In this document: positions 14,209 through 20,591 of the stretch, piece by piece
How the letters are laid out: each line of letters begins with the position of its first letter
How positions within the stretch are numbered: the stretch's first letter is position 1
NCBI GenBank assembly: GCA_905209725.1
Contig: CAJLTZ010000033.1
Span: 1 to 24,837, forward strand
Direction of reading: 5' to 3'
From: an uncultured Muribaculaceae bacterium
GTDB lineage: Bacteria; Bacteroidota; Bacteroidia; Bacteroidales; Muribaculaceae
Length of the DNA stretch: 24,837 nucleotides
The notes under the pieces: generated by a model
Seen by the model: only the letters and a program-made list of their open reading frames with translations
Told to the model about the DNA's origin: nothing
Database searches by the model: none
Position numbers and translations under genes: made by a program

Positions 14209-16275
14209 TTAATTTGATTTTTCTTTGTAGGCATTATAGAGCATTTCCTGCGAGCGGAATGGCGCGGTATCATTGCCGCCGGGTTTACGGATCTTCAGCG
14301 AACCATGGCCGTCGATCACGCGGGCCTTCACGTTGTCGCGGAGGCCATATTCCACAGTGCGAAGCAGGTCGGCCTTGAGGTCGGCGTCCTTCACCGGAGT
14401 GATCACCTCGATGCGGCGGTCAAGATTGCGGGGCATCCAGTCGGCCGATCCCATGAACGTCTTCTGTTTGCCTCCGGCACAGAAAATAAAGATGCGCGCG
14501 TGTTCCAGATAGCGGTCGATGATGCCTGCGGCCTCGATGTTGTCGCTGACACCCTCCACCCCAGGCACCACGGAGCAGTTGCCCCGAACCAGCAGTTCTA
14601 CTTTCACTCCAGCCTGCGAGGCTTCATAGAGATGGCTCACAAGTTCTACGTCGGTGATATGGTTGATTTTGATTTTTATCCAGGCTTCCTTGCCGCGGCG
14701 TGCATTTGCAATTTCCGAGTCGATAAGGCGATAAAACTCCTCGCGCATATTGAATGGCGACACAAGGAGATTCTTGAATTTCTGCTGTTCGAAGGGACGC
14801 TTGATCACGCTGAACACCTGCGCTACCTCTTTCACAATTACAGGGTTGGCGGTCATCAGGAAATAATCGGTATAAACCTTGGCATTCCCTTCGTGGAAAT
14901 TGCCGGTGCCCACCACAGCGATATCCTTGCCATTCTTCACATTGATGTTGATAATCTTGCTGTGGATTTTAAGGCCCTCCAGGCCGAACACCACGTGCAC
15001 GCCGGCCTCCTGCAGTTCGCGGGCGTAGTGGATATTGCTCTGCTCGTCGAAGCGGGCGAGGAGTTCCACCACGGCCGTGACCTTCTTTCCATTTCTTGCG
15101 GCGCATTTGAGTGCCTCCACAATCTTTGAATTCCGGGCCAGACGGTAAAGCGAAATCTTGATGCTCTTCACATTTTTCGACACGGCAGCCTCCTGAAGCA
15201 GACGTACAATATAATCGAAAGTCTGATAGGGGACTTGGATAAAACGGTCCTTCTCAGTGATGAGTTGCATGAGGGAGTCGGTGCCCTTCAGTTCCTGAGG
15301 CACAGCGGGCGGCCATGCCCGATATTTAAGGTCCTTGCGGCATTCGGCGGGAAACTGCATGAAATCCTTGTGATTCTGGTAGCGGGCAGTGGGTTGCACG
15401 GAGTCGAGTGCGTCCACTTTCAGTTTCTTCATCAGCAGCGAAAGGAGCTCGCGTGGCATTTCGTGGTCGTGGAGCACGCGGAGGGCGGCGCCGTTGCGGC
15501 GGCTCTTCACCGCCTTAGCTATCTTATCCATAGTGCCCACGTGCAGGTCGTTGTCAACCTCCATCTCGGCATCGCGGGTAAACTTGAAAGAATAGGCTTC
15601 AAAACCGGTGTAGCCTATACCCGGGAAAATCATAGGCAGGCAGAACCGCACCACATCGTCAAGATACATCACACTGATTGAGCCGTCGCCGGAGGGTATT
15701 TTCACAAACCGGCCGCAGGTGGAAGTGGGGAGTTCGATAAGGGCATAGTCGGTGGGAAGGTCGGGCGCGGTGAGTTGCACGGCGAGATAGATATGCGAGT
15801 CGCTTTCAGAGGAGAACTCGGAGATTTTTGAGAGCCAAACGGGCGACACGAAACCCGAAATTTTGGAGCGGAACATACAACGCACGAAATGTTGCTGTTC
15901 GTCATTGAGATTCGACTCATCGATAATATGGATACCATTGTCGGCAAGCACGTGGCGGATATTGGTGTTGGCAGCGGCAAACTCCTCCGAGAGGCGGCGG
16001 TCGATATCAGAGACGCGGGCATAGAGTTCGCGTGCCCGGTGGCGTTCGTCGCGCACGCCGCGACCGGTCATCTCCGCCAGACGCGAGATAGTAGCCACGC
16101 GCACGCGGTAGTATTCATCAAGATTATTGGAATAGATACCCAGAAAAGAGAGCCGTTCCAGCGGAGGCACATCGGGGCGCATCGCCTCCTGAAGGATACG
16201 GTGATTGAAATAGAGCCAACTGATATCACGCTCCACATAAGGGAAATTAGCGTGAGAAGAATCTGTGTTTGCCAT
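14209..16275 (-). CDS. ppk1: Polyphosphate kinase 1
   Basis: PPK1 reversibly polymerises ATP gamma-phosphate into polyphosphate. The 688-residue product matches the full-length family. The N-terminal domain has ERDISWLYFNHRILQEA (15-31) and SNNLDEYYRVRVA (49-61). The two phospholipase-D-like catalytic domains carry the autophosphorylated histidine in KIHSK (H438) and GTGNFHEGNAKVYTDYFLMTA (about 456-476). Further motifs are RGNCSVVPG and YLEHARIFIF. H592 in HARIF is the second conserved histidine. No membrane segment is seen. ATG at 16273-16275 gives the usual N-terminus. It is the first gene of the ppk1-ppx operon. No clear TAnnTTTG promoter was found in the 266-base gap upstream, which it shares with a divergent gene and a repeat array. 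Confidence 0.96.
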   Translation of the reverse strand: MANTDSSHANFPYVERDISWLYFNHRILQEAMRPDVPPLERLSFLGIYSNNLDEYYRVRVATISRLAEMTGRGVRDERHRARELYARVSDIDRRLSEEFAAANTNIRHVLADNGIHIIDESNLNDEQQHFVRCMFRSKISGFVSPVWLSKISEFSSESDSHIYLAVQLTAPDLPTDYALIELPTSTCGRFVKIPSGDGSISVMYLDDVVRFCLPMIFPGIGYTGFEAYSFKFTRDAEMEVDNDLHVGTMDKIAKAVKSRRNGAALRVLHDHEMPRELLSLLMKKLKVDALDSVQPTARYQNHKDFMQFPAECRKDLKYRAWPPAVPQELKGTDSLMQLITEKDRFIQVPYQTFDYIVRLLQEAAVSKNVKSIKISLYRLARNSKIVEALKCAARNGKKVTAVVELLARFDEQSNIHYARELQEAGVHVVFGLEGLKIHSKIININVKNGKDIAVVGTGNFHEGNAKVYTDYFLMTANPVIVKEVAQVFSVIKRPFEQQKFKNLLVSPFNMREEFYRLIDSEIANARRGKEAWIKIKINHITDVELVSHLYEASQAGVKVELLVRGNCSVVPGVEGVSDNIEAAGIIDRYLEHARIFIFCAGGKQKTFMGSADWMPRNLDRRIEVITPVKDADLKADLLRTVEYGLRDNVKARVIDGHGSLKIRKPGGNDTAPFRSQEMLYNAYKEKSN

Positions 16276-16382
16276 AGTGGAATAATAAATTTGAGAATTA
16301 AAAATTGTGTAATTTGGAAAATCTTAAACCTATGATTCCAACAAACAATCCCCGCAAATTGTTGACTCCGAATCCCGCCCTG

Positions 16383-16463
16383 GCTATCGGACCTGTCGGA
16401 CCTATCTGACCTATCAGACCTGTCCGACTCGTCCGATAAGTCTGATTCGTCCGATTCGTCTGG
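16383..16463. repeat. 9-bp tandem repeat array in the ppk1/TPR gap
   Basis: Nine consecutive 9-base units run from 16383 to 16463, for example CCTGTCGGA, CCTATCTGA, CCTATCAGA, CCTGTCCGA and TTCGTCCGA. The conserved part is TCnGA at the end of each unit (TCTGG in the last). It sits in the divergent intergenic region between ppk1 and the TPR gene. Short degenerate 9-mers of this style also form the 3' end of ppx. Confidence 0.85.
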
Positions 16464-16506
16464 AGGGAATTTTTGCGGGAGATTTTTTGGGTGCGTTTTT
16501 TTTCGC

Positions 16507-16514
16507 TATATTTG
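16507..16514 (+). promoter_or_regulatory. -7 element upstream of the TPR gene
   Basis: TATATTTG at 16507-16514 is an exact TAnnTTTG element. The nearest TTTG upstream (16486-16489) is 17 bases away, two short of the usual spacing. Start would be near 16520, about 20 bases before the ATG. Confidence 0.5.
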
Positions 16515-16541
16515 CGATTGTTATAACCTTTTTGCTTTATC

Positions 16542-17897
16542 ATGGAAACTAAGTCTCCTTTCTCTGCTTCTTCTGAAAACCTTTCTTCCTCCCCCTCTTT
16601 GCTGATTACTGAATCTGCTCAGGCATCTTCACAACCAGTTTCGGGGACGGCGTATTCACAACCGGTTTCGGAGCAGGCGCTGGCGCAGTTGATTTCTGAT
16701 GGATTTGACAGGGCTAAGGCCGGCGATGGCCGGAATGTATATGAGAGTGTGCATGCCTGTGCCTCCCGGATCCCTTCTCGTAGCCACTATACGTTTGGAT
16801 GGATTATATACTATACTCTCCACCAGAGCGGTAGCGGAGATATACCTTTCCGCAAACGATTGCTTGCAGAGTATCTCGCCCTCTCCACACCTCGCCCTCA
16901 CAAACTCCACTCAATGATTCTGCAGGTGGCCATACAACTATACAAGGATGTGAAAAATGTGCAATTCAATGCGCATGGGAATGGAGAAAACCATGCACCC
17001 TCGTTTTCAATTCTTCGGTTTGCTGCCCTCTGGGGACTCGATCATCTGCGCGAAGGCGACTGGCGGCGCAAGGATTTCAATGGCAAAGCGCTCAGTGCCA
17101 CCGCAGAGAAACTGATCACAGTCTTAGTGGATGAAGCCGATTCCAGTCATACGCTTCCTGATGAGTCAATTGTCGAGTTGGTCGATAAGGCTGTGAAGAA
17201 ATTTCCGGATTCTGCATCGCTCCTTTCCCAGCGTGCCACCCTCTATATCCTTGCCGGCGATATTGATAAGGCTAAGACACTGCTCCGGCAGGCTCTTGTG
17301 CTCGCTCCCGGAAAATTTTTCATCTGGAGCCGACTGGCTTCCCTCATCGACATCAACACCCAACCGCGTCTGCGCCTTGCACTTTTTGTCCGCGCTCTTA
17401 ACAGTCCCGGCCAGGAACTCTTCAAAGGCCGCATCCACCTGCAGATGGCGGAGGTGTGGGCAAGTCAGGGACGTTTCCCGCAGGGCGCCTGGGAGCTGGA
17501 CAAAGTGAAACGCCTTTATGAATCACAGCATTGGCATATGCCAGCCTTATATACAAAATTGCTGGCCGCGATTCCGGAAGGCACAATGCCGGAGAATCCC
17601 GCTGCCACTTATAAAAAGTTAGCAGGGATTACAGATACCTATGTCTATGAGATGCTGCCGGAAATCAGCGTGAAAAAAACTTATCATAAAGAGGCGAAAG
17701 CAGAAAATCCGATATCATGGCGTGTCACAGACGCCAATGGCGAAAATTATTGGTTGCAGCCCCATAAGTTCGGTCTGCAATCTGACCTGCCGAAGGGCAT
17801 TGCGCTCCTTATCCGCGTCAATGGCAACAAGGTGGTAACTGCCAGAATTCAAAGTACCAGCGCGGCAAATGTTAATTTGGCAGGTTTACAGGGTTAA
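16542..17897 (+). CDS. TPR protein with possible OB/S1-like C-terminus
   Basis: The 451-residue protein has a Ser/Gln-rich N-terminal 45 residues, including a small duplication (SQPVSG/SQPVSE). A helical region follows (about 47-200) with TFGWIIYYTLHQSG and RKRLLAEYLALSTPRPHKLHSMILQVA. TPR-like helices come next (about 205-335), with SLLSQRATLYILAGDIDKAKTLLRQALVLAPG as the clearest repeat. After a linker, residues about 388-437 (ISWRVTDANGENYWLQPHKFGL...KGIALLIRVNGNKVVTARI) look like a small beta barrel of OB or S1/cold-shock type. The overall order recalls TPR proteins with S1/CSD-like domains described in TOTE conflict systems, but no helicase, primase or nuclease partner is nearby. No signal peptide. 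Function unknown; a role in nucleic-acid binding is inference. It is transcribed away from ppk1 with its own -7 element. Confidence 0.75.
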   Translation: METKSPFSASSENLSSSPSLLITESAQASSQPVSGTAYSQPVSEQALAQLISDGFDRAKAGDGRNVYESVHACASRIPSRSHYTFGWIIYYTLHQSGSGDIPFRKRLLAEYLALSTPRPHKLHSMILQVAIQLYKDVKNVQFNAHGNGENHAPSFSILRFAALWGLDHLREGDWRRKDFNGKALSATAEKLITVLVDEADSSHTLPDESIVELVDKAVKKFPDSASLLSQRATLYILAGDIDKAKTLLRQALVLAPGKFFIWSRLASLIDINTQPRLRLALFVRALNSPGQELFKGRIHLQMAEVWASQGRFPQGAWELDKVKRLYESQHWHMPALYTKLLAAIPEGTMPENPAATYKKLAGITDTYVYEMLPEISVKKTYHKEAKAENPISWRVTDANGENYWLQPHKFGLQSDLPKGIALLIRVNGNKVVTARIQSTSAANVNLAGLQG

Positions 17898-18064
17898 AAT
17901 TGTCAAAAAGCGTTAAAACAGATAAAACAAAGTAAAATAGAACAACATATGTAAATGCTTTGCGTTTTACAATTACAAAGCAATATGGATAGTTTGTCGG
18001 AGGTTTCGTGAGAAAGTTCCGTTAAGGGACAAGTTTAGTTAGATATAGTTTATAGTGGAATCGG

Positions 18065-18092
18065 GAAAGGGTCGCAGTGCTGCGATCCTTTC
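18065..18092. terminator. Strong hairpin in convergent TPR/sdaA gap
   Basis: Bases 18065-18077 pair with 18080-18092, a near-perfect stem of about 12 pairs (one G-U) with a very small loop. Plus-strand sequence after it is TTATTTC. It lies 170 bases past the TPR stop and 32 past the sdaA stop, so it may serve both genes. The remainder of 17898-18123 is AT-rich and holds a second hairpin (17956-17962 with 17976-17982), with no convincing gene. Confidence 0.5.
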
Positions 18093-18123
18093 TTATTTCA
18101 TATATATGTCGATTTTCAGGCAG

Positions 18124-19332
18124 TTACATCTGCTTATAGTCCTTGGCAAGGCCTCCGGTGCCGGTCTCCTTATAGAGAGAGGGGAGGTCATGGCCGGTCT
18201 CCTTCATCACCTTGACGAGTTTGTCGAAGCTGACGCGGTGACGGCCGTCGGTGAAGCTGGCATATATGTTTGCGTCGAGGGCACGGGCAGCGGCATATGC
18301 ATTTCGCTCGATGCAGGGAATCTGCACGAGACCGCACACCGGGTCGCAAGTCATTCCGAGATGATGCTCAAGTCCCATCTCCGCTGCATATTCAATCTGG
18401 GCACAGCTTCCGCCGAACAACTGGCTTGCGGCCGCTGCTGCCATGGCGCAAGCCACGCCCACTTCACCCTGACAACCCACATCGGCGCCCGATATGGAGG
18501 CGTTCTGCTTCACGATATTGCCCACAAGTCCGGCCGTGGCAAGAGCGTGGAGCATCTGTATTTCCGGGAAATCGCGGCTCTTCCAGAGATGATAGAGAAC
18601 GCCGGGAACCACACCGCTCGATCCGCAGGTGGGAGCAGTGACAATCACTCCTCCCGAGGCATTCTCCTCGCTCACGGCCAGAGCATAGGCAAACACCAGA
18701 CCGCGGCTCTTCAAATTGTTGCGGTAGCCGCCGGCCTTTACATAATAGTTAAGGGCCTTGCGCTTGAGATTGAGCGGGCCGGGCAAGCGGCCGTCGCGGT
18801 TAAGACCACGCTCCACGGCTGCCTTCATCGCCTCCCACACGTCGTGCAGGAAATCATAGATTCCCTCACCCTCGCATTGCTCCACATATTCCCAGTAGGC
18901 GTGGCCGGTATGCTCGCAATAGTCCTTGATCTCGGTCATCGAATCCATCTGATAGATCTCGCCGCTGCGCTGCGAAGGCATGCCATCATAAACGAGTGCT
19001 CCTCCGCCCACAGAATAGCAGATCCACTCATCCTCCGGGAATCCGGCGGAATTGATGGTGGCGAATTTCATGCCGTTCGGATGAAAGGGGAGGAATGTCT
19101 CAGGACGCCAGATGATGTTGACAGGCATCTCCGACTTGGAGAGCACATCGAGGATGGCATCATCCGTCATATGGCCTTTGCCGGTGGCGGCAAGGCTGCC
19201 ATAGAGAGTCACCTCATATCCCTTGGCTCCGGGATGCTCGGCGAGAAACATTTCTGCGGCTTTGCGCGGCCCCATGGTGTGTGACGAGGAGGGTCCTGTG
19301 CCGATGCGGTATAATTCTCTGATCGATTTCAT
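18124..19332 (-). CDS. sdaA: L-serine ammonia-lyase, iron-sulfur, single chain
   Basis: The enzyme deaminates L-serine to pyruvate using a [4Fe-4S] cluster as Lewis acid. The 402-residue product joins the beta and alpha domains in one chain. The N-terminal part has IGTGPSSSHTMGP (10-22) and GSLAATGKGHMTDD. The C-terminal part has APTCGSSGVVPG (233-244), GADVGCQGEVG (282-292) and MTCDPVCGLVQIPCIERNA (327-345). By comparison with the known family, C287, C329 and C340 are the likely cluster ligands. The protein ends in GGLAKDYKQM and has no C-terminal cysteine, unlike the tail-in-mouth enzyme of Legionella. It has a promoter directly upstream and no operon partner. Confidence 0.95.
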   Translation of the reverse strand: MKSIRELYRIGTGPSSSHTMGPRKAAEMFLAEHPGAKGYEVTLYGSLAATGKGHMTDDAILDVLSKSEMPVNIIWRPETFLPFHPNGMKFATINSAGFPEDEWICYSVGGGALVYDGMPSQRSGEIYQMDSMTEIKDYCEHTGHAYWEYVEQCEGEGIYDFLHDVWEAMKAAVERGLNRDGRLPGPLNLKRKALNYYVKAGGYRNNLKSRGLVFAYALAVSEENASGGVIVTAPTCGSSGVVPGVLYHLWKSRDFPEIQMLHALATAGLVGNIVKQNASISGADVGCQGEVGVACAMAAAAASQLFGGSCAQIEYAAEMGLEHHLGMTCDPVCGLVQIPCIERNAYAAARALDANIYASFTDGRHRVSFDKLVKVMKETGHDLPSLYKETGTGGLAKDYKQM

Positions 19333-19355
19333 AGGCTAAATCTTTGGATTCATTG

Positions 19356-19386
19356 CAAATTTACAAAAAGATTGTGACTCGCGAAA
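19356..19386 (-). promoter_or_regulatory. Promoter of sdaA
   Basis: Minus strand 19363-19356 reads TAAATTTG, an exact -7 element. At 19 bases upstream, TTTC (19386-19383) matches three of four positions of the -33 element. Start near 19350 gives an sdaA leader of about 20 bases. Confidence 0.6.
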
Positions 19387-19407
19387 ATCTTTTTTCTTTA
19401 ATGATAA

Positions 19408-19488
19408 AGGGCAGTCGCTCCGCGACTATTAAGCCTCCAGCGGAGTATGGGGAGGACGGGCACAACACCCCGCGTTTTTTCTGCGGGG
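19408..19488. repeat. Dispersed repeat copy B with GC hairpin
   Basis: 19408-19427 repeats the 20-bp element at 99-118 with one change, and 19457-19468 repeats CGGGCACAACAC. It runs straight into a perfect CCCCGC/GCGGGG hairpin (19468-19473 with 19483-19488) whose loop holds a run of six Ts. It occupies the 284-base divergent gap between sdaA and the cold-shock-like gene; the rest of the gap is AT-rich with no gene. Confidence 0.6.
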
Positions 19489-19493
19489 GAAGG

Positions 19494-19525
19494 CTTGCGG
19501 ATTCCGGGGATTTTTGCTAACTTTA
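19494..19525 (+). promoter_or_regulatory. Possible promoter of the Sm/cold-shock-like gene
   Basis: CTTG (19494-19497), 20 bases, then TAACTTTA (19518-19525) resembles the Bacteroidota pattern with one mismatch in each element. It would give a leader of about 85 bases, which would suit a cold-shock-type gene, but the match is weak. Confidence 0.3.
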
Positions 19526-19616
19526 TGGGTCAAATCTGTATTGCAGTATGGCATTATTCATAACCCAATGATTCATAATAGATTATATAAATTGTTCTAT
19601 ATAAAAGTTTAATTTA

Positions 19617-20522
19617 ATGGAAAATCTAATTTTAGAATTCCTTGAGGAAGGAGACCGCGTGATTTTTTATTTTAATAATGCGCATCCTCTCAAAGCCATC
19701 TTCGTGAAATGCAGTGACAACTGCGTAGTGATGAACAACCGTCAGGGGCAGACAATCGTGTTCCGTCTCGAGGACGTGACCAGATTCCAGAAGCTTGCCT
19801 CGGCTCCGGCCCGTCAGTATGCCGCCACGGAAAAAGCAGTGACCCGCGAGGCCGCAGAGGAAGCCGTGAACGCCGGGACTGCCGCACCCGCTCCGGCGAA
19901 CGACGATGCTGAGACCGACAGCGGGGAACCCGCAGCCGAAGAGGAGAAGAAAGAAGACTCCAATGTGGTGAGCATCCAGAGCATCCTCGGCCCCACAAAT
20001 CTTTTCGAACTCGAAAAACCAGAGGTGGCTCCCGTGAAAGTGATTGGCAAAGTCAACCTTGACGAGATCGAGCCCAAGCGCCGTCGCCACATCTCGATGC
20101 GCAACACCGACAATATCTCCGTGGCTTCGAGCGATATGGACCGCGACGACTACGATGACGACTCCGCCATGCTCCCCGCAATGGGTAGAATAATGTCGAT
20201 CGGCCCTAAATTCGGTTTCATCTCCAGCGGCGACGATTCCTATTATTTCAATCTTGGTGAACTTATGAAGGGCGGCTACAACGATGCCCCCATCGGCAAG
20301 GATGAGGAAGTGGTGTTCACTCCCGACAGCAACGACCATGGCAAGGTGGCAAAAGCAATCCATCGCCCCTGGCGCGTGAACAAGCACATCCGTCAGGTGG
20401 AATACCGTCTTACTCGCGATATGCGCAATGCCCGCCTGCTTGCTCAGCAGCTCGTGGATGCCTTCCCGGATGACGACACCGTTCGCGATGAATTATACTC
20501 AATGGGCCTCAGCGGATTCTAA
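19617..20522 (+). CDS. Sm/Hfq-like plus cold-shock-like domain protein
   Basis: This 301-residue protein is not one I recognise by name. Residues 1-58 (EEGDRVIFYFNNAHPLKAIFVKCSDNCVVMNN..., then TIVFRLEDVTRF) form five predicted strands. The pattern is Sm/Hfq-like: a central Asp-x-x-Val-Val-Met strand, then Gln-x-Ile-Val-Phe-Arg like the Sm2 part of Hfq. Residues 59-186 are a long Ala/Glu/Asp-rich linker with a basic KRRRH patch near 154-158. Residues 189-248 match the cold-shock fold: GRIMSIGPKFGFIS (RNP1-like KFGFI) and SYYFNLGEL at the RNP2 place. The last 50 residues are helical and basic. No signal peptide. Single nucleic-acid binding of both ends is inference, and cytoplasmic RNA chaperone activity is the simplest guess. 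It converges on the FAD oxidoreductase gene. Confidence 0.75.
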   Translation: MENLILEFLEEGDRVIFYFNNAHPLKAIFVKCSDNCVVMNNRQGQTIVFRLEDVTRFQKLASAPARQYAATEKAVTREAAEEAVNAGTAAPAPANDDAETDSGEPAAEEEKKEDSNVVSIQSILGPTNLFELEKPEVAPVKVIGKVNLDEIEPKRRRHISMRNTDNISVASSDMDRDDYDDDSAMLPAMGRIMSIGPKFGFISSGDDSYYFNLGELMKGGYNDAPIGKDEEVVFTPDSNDHGKVAKAIHRPWRVNKHIRQVEYRLTRDMRNARLLAQQLVDAFPDDDTVRDELYSMGLSGF

Positions 20523-20537
20523 AATTCCTGCATAGAG

Positions 20538-20591
20538 ACTGAAAATATTGTAGTCAGAAACTGAAATTATTCTACATAAAGGCTGAAAATC
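20538..20591. repeat. 22-bp imperfect tandem repeat in convergent gap
   Basis: CTGAAA words start at 20539, 20561 and 20583, exactly 22 bases apart. The first two full units (20538-20559 and 20560-20581) agree at about 15 of 22 positions; a third partial unit reaches the stop codon of the oxidoreductase gene at 20590. No clear terminator hairpin is seen in this 67-base gap. Confidence 0.45.

Noticed and set aside
16383..16463. CRISPR array
   Set aside because: Period is 9 bases with no spacers, and no cas genes are present.
16298..16543. Minus-strand frame with collagen-like Gly-Pro-Thr-Gly units
   Set aside because: The repeats are a translation of the 9-bp array in the intergenic gap; no conserved domain, and it lies under the promoter of the TPR gene.
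18055..19284. Plus-strand open frame (409 residues) opposite sdaA
   Set aside because: It is the shadow of a complete L-serine ammonia-lyase gene and has no family features of its own.
16542..20522. A complete TOTE-type or other defence system formed by the two plus-strand OB-domain genes
   Set aside because: The genes are separated by sdaA on the other strand and no effector, helicase or nuclease is present.
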